A stretch of DNA of 64,000 bases, taken from NCBI RefSeq assembly GCF_023091745.1, contig NC_068930.1, positions 9,694,262 to 9,758,261 of the forward strand, written 5' to 3'. The notes under the pieces are model-generated. The model searched no databases. It saw only the letters and a list, made by a program, of their open reading frames with translations, and had not been told where the DNA came from. A program made the translations under genes and the position numbers. This DNA is from Budorcas taxicolor (Eukaryota > Chordata > Mammalia > Artiodactyla > Bovidae). Of this stretch, positions 1 through 11,000 are shown piece after piece (position 1 is the first letter of the stretch; each line of letters opens with the position of its first letter).

Positions 1-2068
1 CAGGTATGACCTAAATCAAATCCCTTATGATTATACAGTGGAAGTGAGAAATAGATTTAAGGGCCTAGATCTGATAGACAGAGTGCCTGATGAACTATGG
101 ACTGAGGTTCGTGATATTGTACAGGAGACAGGGATCAAGACCATCCCCATGGAAAAGAAATGCAAAAAAGCAAAATGGCTGTCTGGGGAGGCCTTACAAA
201 TAGCTGTGAAAAGAAGAGAGGCAAAAAACAAAGGAAAAAAGGACAGATATAAGCATCTGAATGCAGAGTTCCAAAGAATAGCACGAAGAGATAAGAAAGC
301 CTTCTTCAGTGATCAATGCAAAGAAATAGAGGAAAACAACAGAATGGGAAAGACTAGAGATCTCTTCAAGAAAATGAGATATACCAAGGGAACATTTCAT
401 GCAAAGATGGACTCGATAAAGGACAGAAAGGGTATGGGCCAAACAGAAGCAGAAGATATTAAGAAGAGGTGGCAAGAATACACAGAACTGTACAAAGAAG
501 AGCTGCACGACCCGGATAATCATGATGGTGTGATCACTAATCTAGAGCCAGACATCCTGGAATGTGAAGCCAAGTAGGCCTTAGAAAGCATCACTATGAA
601 CAAAGCTAGTGAAAGTGATGGAATTCCAGTTGAGCTACTTCAAATCCTGAAAGATGCTGCTGTGAGAGTGCTGCACTCAATATGCCAGCAACTTTGGAAA
701 ACTCAGCAGTGGCCACAGGACTGGAAAAGGTCAGTTTTCATTCCAATCCCAAAGAAAGGCAATGCCAAAGAATGCTCAAACTACCAAACAATTGCACCCA
801 TCTCACACGCTAGTAAAGTAATGCTCAAAATTCTCCAAGCCAGGCTTCAGCAATACGTGAACCGTAAACTTCCAGATGTTCAAGCTGGTTTCAGAAAAGG
901 CAGAGGAACCAGAGATCAAATTGCCAACATCTGCTGTTATCATGGAAAAAGCAAGAGAGTTCCAGAAAAACATCTATTTCTGCTTTCTTGACTATGCCAA
1001 AGCCTTTGACTGTGTGGATCACAACAAACTGTGGAAAATTCTGAAAGAGATGGGAATACCAGACCACCTGACCTACCTCTTGAGAAACCTGTACGCAGGT
1101 CAGGAAGCAACAGTTAGAACTGGACATGGAACAACAGACTGGTTCCAAATAGGAAAAGGAGTACATCAAGGCTGTATATTGTCATCCTATTATTTAACTT
1201 ATATGTCGAGTACATCATGAGAAATGCTGGACTGGAAGAAACACAAGCTGGAATCAAGATTGCCGGGAGAAATATCAATAACCTCAGATATGTAGATAAT
1301 ACCACCCTTGTGGCAGAAAGTGAAGAGGAGGTAAAAAGCCTCTTGATGAAAGTGAAAGAGGAGAGTGAAAAAGTTGGCTTAAAGCTCAACATTCAGAAAA
1401 CAAAGATCATGGCATCCAGTCCCATCACTTCATGGAACATAGATGGGGAAATAGTAGAAACAGTGTCAGACTTTATTTCTGGGGGCTCCAAAATCACTGC
1501 AGATGGTGACTACAGCCATGAAATTAAAAGATGTTTACTCCTTGGAAGAAAAGCTATGACCAACCTAGATAGCATATTCAAAAGCAGAGACATTACTTTG
1601 CCGACTAAGGTCCATCTCGTCAAGGCTATGGTTTTTCCACTGGTCATGTATGGATGTGAGAGTTGGACTGTGAAGAAGGCTGAGCGCTGAAGAATTGATG
1701 CTTTTGAAGTGTGGTTTGGAGAAGACTCTTTAGAGTCCCTTGAACTGCAAGGAGATCCAACCAGTCCATTCTGAAGGAGATCAGCCCTGGGATTTCTTTG
1801 GAAGGAACGATGCTAAAGCTGAAGCTCCAGTACTTTGGCCACCTCATGCGAAGAGTTGACTCGCTGGAAAAGAATCTGATGCTGGGAGGGATTGGGGGCA
1901 GGAGGAGAAGGGGATGAAAGAGGATGAGATGGCTGTATGGCATCATGGACTCGATGGACGTGAGTCTGAGTGAACTCCAGGAGACGGTGATGCACAGGGA
2001 GGCCTGGCGTGCTGGGATTCATGGGGTCGCAAAGAGTGGACACGACTGACTGACTCAACTGAACTGAA
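1..2068 (+). mobile_element. BovB (RTE) LINE copy 1, cut by window edge
   Basis: Decayed BovB non-LTR retrotransposon with endonuclease/reverse-transcriptase coding sequence. It enters at the end of the endonuclease domain (PYDYTVEVRNRFKGLDL) and runs through the RT to the 3' end, which finishes in repeated ACTGAA-type units. The RT fingers, the FLDYAKAFDCVDH block (motif A) and the region around 1285-1310 are recognisable. The frame is destroyed: a Trp-to-stop TAG at 575-577, a one-base insertion near 933-945, and the catalytic YADD changed to YVDN near 1290. It therefore cannot encode a working RT. A BOV-A2 SINE abuts its 3' end. The left part lies outside the window. Confidence 0.95.
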
Positions 2069-2085
2069 GTGAACTGAAGGGGGTT

Positions 2086-2361
2086 AGGAGAGGGCAATGG
2101 CGGCCCACTCCGTACTCTTGACTGGAGAATCCCATGGATGGAGGAGCCTGGTTGGCTGCAGTCCGTGGGGTTGCTGGGTGTCGAACATGACTGAGCTACT
2201 TCACTTTCACTTTTCACTTTCATGCATTGCAGAAGGCAGTGGCAACCCACTCCAGTGTTCTTGCCTGGAGAATCCCAGGGACGGGAGCCTGGTTTACTGC
2301 CATCTATGGGGTCACACAGAGTCGGACATGACTGAAGTGACTTAACAGCAGCAGCAGCAAG
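2086..2361 (+). mobile_element. BOV-A2 SINE
   Basis: Two related BovA units in tandem (GGAGAGGGCAATGGC... and GCAGAAGGCAGTGGC...) joined by a CACTTTCACTTTTCACTTTC linker and ending in (CAG)n-like AGCAGCAGCAGC. This is the bovid BOV-A2 architecture. It sits 18 bp after a BovB end, whose 3' tail the BovA unit resembles. Confidence 0.9.
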
Positions 2362-2403
2362 GAGGTTAAGTAGAGGGATGTGGTAAATGGAAGTGCATAC
2401 ATG

Positions 2404-2700
2404 CACATGTTTTCATCTACCCAGCCAGTCTATGTCTTTTGGTTGGTGCATTTAATCCATTTACATTAAGGTAATTACTAACATATGGTAAGCCTCTAGT
2501 ATTCCTGCCTGGGAAATCCCACAGAGGAACTTGGCAGGCTACAGTCTACGAGGTCACAAGAGTGAGACATGACCCAGTGATCAAACAACAACAATAATGA
2601 TCCTATTACTTTTTTTTAACTGTTTCTGATTTTTTTGTAGGTCTTTCCTTCTCTTTTGTTTCTTGCCTTAGGAAGTTTCTTTAGCATTTGTTGTAAAGCT
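2404..2700 (-). mobile_element. L1 fragment, ORF1/ORF2 boundary (3' segment of an inverted L1)
   Basis: Minus-strand L1 text from the ORF1 C-terminus into ORF2; it resembles the L1 piece at about 41080-41800. It carries a short BovA insertion at 2490-2597. At about 2700 it joins head-to-head to plus-strand L1 5' UTR/ORF1 sequence. Its 3' continuation is missing on the left, where BovB and BOV-A2 lie, so the rest may lie beyond the window. Confidence 0.7.
2490..2597 (+). mobile_element. Bov-tA/BovA SINE fragment
   Basis: Decayed BovA body (TATTCCTGCCTGGGAAATCC ... GGCAGGCTACAGTCTACG) ending in an AACAACAACAAT tail. It is inserted in the L1 fragment and lacks the tRNA-like head. Confidence 0.75.
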
Positions 2701-3700
2701 GGCTTTGTGGCAGTGCTCCCCACCAGAGCAAGACTCAGTTTTTCCCATTACCAGTCCCTCCCCTCAGGAGGCTTACCCAAGCCTGTTACCCTCATCCAAC
2801 AGACAGCAGACATAAGAAGCAATAGTTACAACCCCCAGTCCACCAGAATGAAAACCACATCAACAGAAAGTTAATCAAAATGAAAAGGCAGAGGATTATA
2901 TCCTACATGAAGGGACAAGATAAAACCCCAGAAAAACAACTAAATGGAGTGGAGAGAGGCTGCCTTCTGAAAAAAGAATTCAGAATAATGATAGTGAATT
3001 CTTGATCTCGGAAAAAGAATGGAGAGGATGCAAGAAATGTTCGAGAAAGACCTGGAAGAATTAAAGAACAGACAAGCAGAGATGAATAATACACAAGAAA
3101 GAATCAAAAGCACAATAACTGAGGCAGAAGAACAGATAAGTGACCTGAAGACAGGATGGTGGAAATCACTGCCACTAAACAGAATATTAAAATAAAGAAT
3201 GAAAAAAAAAAAATGAAGACAGCCTAAGAGATCTCTGGGATGACATTAAACACACTAACATTTGCATCATAGGGGTCCCAGAAGGAGAAGAGAGAGAAAA
3301 AAGACCTGAGAAAATATTTGAAGAGGTAACAGCTGAAAACTTCCTTAACACAGGAAAGGAAAAAGTCAACCAAGTCTAGGAAGCACAGGAAGTCCCAGGC
3401 AGGATAAACCCAAGGAGGAACACTCCAAGACACATAGTAATCAAACTGACAATAATTAAAGATGAAGATAACATATTAAAAGCAATGAGGTAAAAATGAA
3501 AAGTAACATAAAAGGGAACTCCCATAAGGTTATCAGGTGATTTCTCACCAGAAACTCTACAAGTCAGAAGGGAATGGAGCAAAATATTTAAATTGATAAA
3601 AGGAAGAACATATAACCAAGAATACTCAGTAAGACTTTAATTCAGATCTGAAGGAGAAATCAAAAGCTTTACAGACATGCACATATGTTAAAATTGCATA
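2701..3700 (+). mobile_element. L1 5' UTR and ORF1, inverted 5' segment
   Basis: Plus-strand ruminant L1 5' UTR followed by a broken ORF1. The coiled-coil-like stretch is around 3000-3180, the RNA-binding part around 3230-3600, and the C-terminal EGEIKSFTD block around 3650-3680. Multiple stops and indels are present. Its orientation is opposite to the adjoining minus-strand L1 segment, and the breakpoints (FTDM.. here, KPALQQ.. there) are adjacent in the L1 consensus, as expected of a 5' inversion. Confidence 0.75.
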
Positions 3701-4219
3701 ACAGTGCCTAATCCCTCAAATTTATCAAGTTGTTAAAATTGAAGGTGAAAGTAATTTGTGAAATTTAAATGACTATACAGTATGTTGTTTAAGCATAAGA
3801 ATTTTTAAATAATTGCCACAATAATATGTACTGCTACTTTGGTAAACATGTATAAACATATCTACTAGTATAAAAGGCTACAAATTTATAAAACACAGAT
3901 GGGAAAAATATACATAGAATGCCAGAATCTACTTGCCATGAAAAAGTCCTCAAAATTTAACTAAAAATTCCTCTTCTGTATTTTTTCACTACTTCTCTGG
4001 TATGTATACAAACCCTTTCATCACATATAGAAATCTTCAGACTTTAAAGGCATACAGAAAAGTTTGAAAGTTTTAAAAAACTGAAACTACACTGATAAAA
4101 TACAAATGAGCTCTGATCTGAAATATGCTTGTCAGAGCCCATAGGTTAGGTAAAGATGCTTTATTTGAGTTTATGGAACAATAAGGAGTGTAGAATACTA
4201 CTAATAAATAATGGAGCAG
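3701..4219. other. Unique AT-rich intron
   Basis: No gene or confident repeat is seen. The sequence is AT-rich without long reading frames. Confidence 0.5.
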
Positions 4220-4440
4220 GAATACAATTTTGGAGTCAGAGAACTTGGATTTGAATCCTAGTTCTTCAATTTACTAAATGTGTATCTTCAGTTTCCTCAT
4301 CTGTATAAAGAGCAAAATAATGCTGTCCCTTGCTTTTAGTGAAAACTACTAACAAAGTTTATAAATTAACAAGCAGAATTCTTGGCATACATCCTTCTCC
4401 AGTATATGGCAGTTATTATTATTCTCATTACTAGTGACAC
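4220..4440 (+). mobile_element. MIR SINE
   Basis: Diverged MIR with the core GGAGTCAGAGAACTTGGATT and the CAGTTTCCTCATCTGTATAA block, ending in GGCAGTTATTATTATT. Confidence 0.8.
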
Positions 4441-4927
4441 ATTTGGAAATATGTCCTACAGTACAAGGCCAATTAAGAGAAAATTCTCTTCGGCATGCAG
4501 CAAAAGGCACTCTTTTCTATACTTTAACTGCACAGAATAGAGTTGGAGGCAACTGCCTCTAGAGACAGTGATTCATCTCCCTAAGCCAAGGACACCAAGT
4601 GGGACATGACACAGGAACCAGCTTGAATGGGGCTGCATGTAACGATCACAATACAAAGTTAAAGACAAGCTGGCACTGGCTAGTTTTTCTATAGTTTAGT
4701 TTTCTTTCCTATCCTAGTTTTATAGGGGAAAAAAAATGAAGAGTTGATGATTTTAAAATACTATTTAGTTTAGACCTCATCTCAGGTTTTCAATATTCCA
4801 AAGATTTCTGTTTATACCTCCAGACCAATTTGTATATGGGATATAATTTTTTATATATGCCCATAATAGGATGAATTGTTTTCTACTGAAGGCAAAAGAA
4901 AACATGAATCAACTGTGTTCAAACCTA

Positions 4928-4973
4928 TACTTTATATACATTATACTTTATACTTTATATACATTATACTTTA
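4928..4973. repeat. Perfect 23-bp tandem duplication
   Basis: Two identical adjacent 23-bp AT-rich units (4928-4950 and 4951-4973), each starting TACTTTATATACATT. Confidence 0.9.
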
Positions 4974-5084
4974 ACCAGTATAATGTCACACAGACATAAG
5001 TATTTAATACAGACATTCAAACTGTGTAAACAACACAATGTCAAATAGAGTAAGAAAAAGCAGTACTGAAATTACAAGATGTCA

Positions 5085-5255
5085 TGGGCTTTGGACTCTG
5101 AAACCTGGCTTTTTCAATCAAACACTCCAAGCCAGTTACCTCCTCTGTGAAATGAAGATAATAATACCTATGACATGAGCTTGTTATGAAGGGTCAACAA
5201 TCTAGTCCCTTGAATAACAGCTGGTACTCAACATCTTAGTCTTTTACCTCTTTCC
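5085..5255 (+). mobile_element. MIR SINE
   Basis: Diverged MIR: TTGGACTCTGAAACCTGGCT, then CCTCTGTGAAATGAAGATAA, then TAATACCTATGACATGAG. Confidence 0.75.
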
Positions 5256-6784
5256 TGAATATAAAGTGACGATCACAAAACAGAGTGTAGGAGTCTAAAG
5301 AGAACCAGGCAATCCTCGCTTTAAGCTGACACAGCACAGCCTGCTGGCGAGGCAAAGACACCTAAACACTCAGCAAGGTCACAGGCTATACAGGCAGGGC
5401 TGTGACAGCCTCTTGAGAGTGTGCTCTCGCCAAACCCGTCAGCTGGCAAAACCCCAAGCACAATGGAATGACATTTTTAATCATGATGCTGTTGAAATGT
5501 TAAGTATTTTCTGCAAGAAAAAGCTTTGAGCTATTTCTTCTATTCTTATAACAGAAAATCTTCAGCCAATAATTAACTTTGGAAGAGATCATTAATTTAC
5601 TAGCTAATAAGCTGTTTGTTTCTTCCATTAATTTCAATGGACCAAGAGTTTTCAATAAATAATACTGGATATTGCAGTAATACTTTTAAGTTCCTGTGCA
5701 AAAACTGCTCTGTACATGAATTTTATAAATCAAGGAAGTTGTCCATCTGCATAGATGTTAAAGCAACAAAGAACTTTTTCATGTGGCTTTTTAAAGTGCT
5801 GTTCTGTGTCTAAAATGCTTCCCTTTTCTTCTTTCAGACTCAGAGATCAAAGTATTGTTACTTAAAAATTAGCAAAAGCTAGCAGTCCTGCATAAACTCC
5901 AATTCTCTTTCCCTCTCTGTTTTGACTTCAAGGCCCTGACATATGCAGTCCACATGGCTGAAGAAGGAACAAAAAGCTCCTGTGTGTTAAGGCTGCTGCT
6001 CTTTTAACCACACTGCAGAAGCAGGCACAGGATGACAGCATGCGCCAGACCAAACAGGCTCTGTTTACTGCACAATGACCAGCATGCAGCTCATTCATTT
6101 CATCAAAAGGTGAATGATGTATTCTATTCAACAAAATTACGGGGCAATGGAAACCAGAACATGAAAGCAATAGACTGAAGTAGGCTGTTTGGAATGTTCT
6201 ATCAATGTTATTCCGATTATCATGGTCAATAAATCAGATTATTAGTCACAATCACATTTTTATTTACTATAAAATCTGGGTTTCTTCACAATGAATTCAG
6301 AATAATTTACAATGTATTCCCAAATCATCTTTAAAACTAAGTCCTTACATGATGCATTTGACACAGAACTTTTTGATTACTTTTTCAGAATCATTAATTA
6401 TTTAAAGTGCTAGTTTCTGTAAATAGACATACACACACAACCATTTAATCTTTTACATAATCATATTCTTTCTGGTCTATTCAACTTTTACTAAATAATA
6501 TTTCACAGTGAATTATGATTTAATTATGATTTATACTTTACACAAGTAGATCATCAATGTTAAAATAAATTAATTTCAATGAATCTGAATAACTGAAGGC
6601 TTTCTCTGCAGTTGGTTTCAATATTCAAGCATCAGCATCTCTATTTGCACTGCACAGTCAAGTACTAGAGAAATTATTACAAGCAATGCGCATGACACTG
6701 TGCTAGATGCTTAGGGTACAAAAGTGCAGACACATGCTGCACCAACCCTTGCTTACTGTCTAGTCAAACAGCAAAAGTAGTTTA
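5256..6784. other. Unique intron
   Basis: No gene is supported. Small frames (for example at 5616-5813 plus and 5928-6170 minus) show no recognisable domain or splice signals. Confidence 0.5.
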
Positions 6785-6972
6785 TGTTGACTGGGTGCTT
6801 ATGCAGTATTCATGGGTAATACAAGTGTTCGAAACATGTCTTACTTAGCTCTCACAACAGTGCTATGAAGTAGGTATTAACACTCCCCTATTACTGAGAC
6901 TTAGACAAGCTAAACAGCCTTTCTAAGCTCGAGGCCATACAACTACTAAATGGTAGAGCTGGGATTTAAAAG
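6785..6972 (-). mobile_element. MIR SINE (antisense)
   Basis: Reverse-orientation MIR: CTCACAACAGTGCTATGAAG, then a decayed TTACTGAGACTTAGACAAGC block, then GTAGAGCTGGGATTTAAA. It is followed directly by a CHR-2 SINE. Confidence 0.75.
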
Positions 6973-6979
6973 GACGCCT

Positions 6980-7108
6980 GGGACCTCCCTGGAGGTCCAG
7001 AGGGTAAAACTCTGCACTTCCACTTCATGGGCTGCGGATTCAGTCCCTGGTTGAGGAACATAAGATCCCACATGCCGTGCAGTGCAGCAGAAATAAATGA
7101 ATAAAAGC
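6980..7108 (+). mobile_element. CHR-2-type tRNA-derived SINE
   Basis: Cetartiodactyl CHR SINE: GGGACCTCCCTGGAGGTCCA head, GATTCAGTCCCTGGTTGAGG (B-box region), CACATGCCGTGCAGTGCAGC, and an A-rich tail. Confidence 0.8.
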
Positions 7109-7829
7109 ATGCCTGTCTCCTTCACCATGATATTACTTAAGCCGCCTCCCTTAACAGATCATTTCCGTACAAGCAGGGGCCCCCTACATAACACAGGAAG
7201 TAACACTACCTAGCAGATGGCATGGGTGCAGTGGGCACCTGAGGACAGGCATGCCCAAACATCCAGATGTGATACCAGGAGACACTGACAAGGAGCTAAA
7301 TGATGAACAAAATATCCCTCCACTTTTGTTAAAAGATCAGATAAGTGGTGGGGTGGTTCTGACTTACAGATTTAGGACAGCAATTTCAAGAAATACCAAG
7401 AATTCCTTCGGAGATCCTAGAGAAGGAGTCTTGAGGCTGACTGTCCGGCACAGGCTTGGGAAATACGTAAGAGCACTTCTTCCAGCCAGGGGAGCCAGCA
7501 CTGAGAGCAAAACGTCTTCGCTCTGCATCTGACCTTCAGCTCTTGCTCAGCTGTTCTCTTTTTCCTTAAATTTAAGAACTTGATTGAAAACTATGACTGA
7601 CTTTTGTCAACTGACATCTTCCAGACTTCGCTTGTACTGCACATTCTTGTCACTATTAAAAAAAACAAATTAACAAAAACTTTGCTGGCAGAGATTTTGC
7701 TCATGAATCTAGCCCTCACGCTACTTATTTTGGTTCCACATCTGTATCTTGTTAAGAATGAGTAGTAATTCTTTTTCCTAATTGACAGTTGAGGAAAACA
7801 GTTTCAGTTTTTTCATATTAATCATTGCC
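7109..7829. other. Unique intron
   Basis: No supported gene. A 93-residue frame at 7251-7532 has no recognisable domain or splice context and is judged chance. Confidence 0.5.
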
Positions 7830-8035
7830 TACCCCTGGTGGCTCAGACGGTAAAGCATCTGTCTACAGTGCGGGAGACCCGGGTTCAATCCCTGGGTCGG
7901 GAAGATCCCCTGGAGAAGGAAATGGCAATCCACTCCAGTACTATTGTCTGGAAAATCCCATGGACAGAGGAGCCTGGTAGGCTACAGTCTACGGGGTCGC
8001 AAAGAGTCGGACACGACTGAGCAACTTCACTTCAC
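7830..8035 (+). mobile_element. Bov-tA SINE
   Basis: Complete tRNA-headed Bov-tA: A-box-like GGTGGCTCAG, B-box-like GGGTTCAATCCC near 7881, then the BovA body ending GACACGACTGAGCAACTTCA. The short open frame in it is a chance translation of the SINE. Confidence 0.9.
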
Positions 8036-11000
8036 CCCAAACCCTATTCCAAAAACTTTCAGAAAAATATACACTTGTCCCTTTAAAGCTCACCTACTCT
8101 AGGTGAACTTTCCTCTTCATACATTAGCACAGGAAAAATCAATGTCTGCCCACACTAGAGAAGCCATATTAAATAATCCTATCAACTCAATCATATTAAA
8201 TAATCCTGTTTACACCCTAAGAAAACCTTAAGGCAAGAGTAAAGGTCTGAAATGATGAAAAAATAAAGCAGAGGGGATTCATTAAGATAGTGGAAAAAGT
8301 CAAATGACTAAGTCACACCAGGATGCAAATTTTTTTAAAATAAATACTTGCAAAGAAAGGAGCTCAAAAGAAGAAGTGAACACCCTCTTTCTTGAAAAAA
8401 TACACATTCCAGAGTTAAAACTTTGCTCCCGAAATAGGGTCCATATAAACTTTAGTTAATAGAATACGTCTCTCTCATTTCTTCCCACTACTAGTTTTTG
8501 AACCTTGTTTTCAAGCCTTTCTTTTCTACTTTTTCATTTTGTCTTTGATTGGAGACCTGCCCAACAATCCCTACAGAACATGATTTTAGGTCCCTTCTTG
8601 TAAAGCAGAAGATATCTTCTACTCAAACATAAGACTGATTCCAACCTCTGGGCTTCTGGTCTGAACCAGAAGAAAACATTTTAGTGATGAAACATATTTA
8701 AGGCTGCAAACTTTGCAGATTATTCCCATTAAACAATGACCTCAATGCAGTACTTCTTCAAGTTGCAGATCAAATACATTCCACGGTTCAGTAAAGTACA
8801 GTTTACATTCATCTCTAAGTCTGAGATTAAGGAGTTATTAACTGGTTTCCATCTGGTGTCCATACTGGAGTTTAAGTTTGAATAGCTTCACTTTGTGGAT
8901 TTAAATATTTTCTTAAAAAACAGTAAACAGCAATTCTTTTCCTGACCTTCTAAGCAGATACAGAGAAAGCAGGAATGAGAAGCAATAGTAAAAATAATTG
9001 TCATTGAAAAATTGTGTCATTTATATGCCATTTGCAAAAACAACAAAAAGATTTCAGCATGGGCTTTGAAAATGTCTACAAGCTACTTTCTAATATTGCA
9101 CCGATACCTGGCATAAACTTTTTTTCACTCTACACAAGGCATCCTATTCCTACAAAGGAAAAATTACTACAGCTACCACAGAAACTAGAGTAATCTCCTG
9201 TTATGTGATAAAAAGTACAGTTTTATATCCCTATAAAAGTTACAGGATATAGCCCACAGTAATAAGAAGCTATCATTTTATTCACAGCCCAAGTCCTTGG
9301 CACACAGAATAACTTTTCCTGAGAAAATAAATACTTTACTACTAGAATATCCAAGGAACAACAATTCTTGGACTGATTTAGAAACATAAATTATTTCCCA
9401 ATAGTAGGAAGCTATTTTCTCACTAATTTTTGGGCTTACGACATGGGAGTCCACACACCAGGATACTCTGTTTATCTCAACGTCACTTGCCAAATGTTTT
9501 TGGTTAAGAATTCATTCACTGTTTTCTAAGTTAATACTCAGAAATTCCACCTGCCATTGTGGGTGCAACTTTTGTTATCTTAAACTACAGAAGTTCCTGA
9601 CATTGAGTTTAGCTGACACAGCACTTTCTGGGGGCTAACTAAAGAATGCTCTTCCACAGTCAATTTGTACACGGGCAACCTCACGGAACTTGTATCTATT
9701 ATTCAACATTAAATAAGTTGTAGACATTACTGAATAATGGTTTATTAATTATGCAAGAGCAATCAGTAAACCTAGTTAAAAAAAAAAAAAAAACACCTTA
9801 GGGGAAAAAATCCTTTTCTTTGTATTTTCCTATATTTTCAGAAGCCCAGAGGAGAGTCACATCTTTATGAGCTATTTGGTCTACAGAGCTATACTGAATC
9901 AACAAGACTTCTATTAAATCTCACAGCACAAGGCTCACGCGATCAATCTCCTTTCCTCCTCACTGACAGTCACCAGTGGGAACAGGGCTTCTGTGTGCAG
10001 ACTAGTCTGTCACTCAGCTGCCATGGTACAGCTGTAACAGGAACATCCTCGTTTCTTGATACAACTTTTCATCTTAAAAAGAACACACTCCATGGGTGTT
10101 AATGATTTAGATAGTATTATAAGTGAGTTAAGTCATCTGTACTATAGCTTCTGTAACTGCTTTATGAAGAGGCTATAATCTGACATAAAAGCCCCATTAA
10201 AAAACTGCCTTGTCCTAAAAACTGCTTGGTCCAAAGTTCTGTGGCAAGAAACTGAATTCAGTAAGTAGCATTCCTCCAATCACAGGCAGAGATCTCAAAG
10301 ATATTAAAGATATTTCATAAGCACTCAGCACCTACATTAGAATCATGGTTAAACACAGGAGCCTTCTATTTGAAACCTCGAGTTGTGTGCACGTGTATTC
10401 ACACTGTATCTGACTTAACTACATTACAAAGGCGTCCCTATATGCTGTTTTCAACCATTCAGTTCTCTGAGGAAAGCTGGTGCGAGCAGCTGCCTGCTCA
10501 TTTTACCCTGTCCTGTATAGCTCTTAGCATTAGATAGTTTTGCTGTATTAGAAAGGAGTTGAAGGAAAGGTTTCACGCACACAGAGTCCATGGAAGGAAG
10601 GACAGGTATGAACTTGTTTTCTTCCTAAAGACTTAATTAAATTCCCTTTCCAAATCTACCGTCTATGGTGTTGAAAACAAAAAATCAAAACCATAATCAG
10701 ACTGAGAAGATCGCTGATACTTGTCAGCTTCGACTTCTTCATCTTCAGAGTACGTGGTCTCTGCTCTCCTGAAGCCCTCTGGGCAACCTCACCCGGTAGC
10801 TCTCCGGTTGTCTCATCCACTTCTTTACAAAGACCATCCAGCCCAACAGTGGAGAAAGGCCCCCAGAGCTCGTCTCAGTTATCTGGCCCTTTACTCATGC
10901 TGTTCTCAAAGAACCCGGTCTGAGACCAGAGCAGAGCACTGCTCCAGGCAGCCTGCTTCCTTCTCACTGGACAGTCTTCACCAGATCCTCTTGCCTGTAT

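Noticed and set aside
7251..7532. 93-residue plus-strand frame
   Set aside because: No domain, no splice sites, opposite to the host gene, and short enough to occur by chance.
7840..7900. tRNA gene suggested by A-box and B-box-like sequence
   Set aside because: Part of a Bov-tA SINE head; the cloverleaf is degraded and the BovA body follows directly. The same applies to the other Bov-tA copies.
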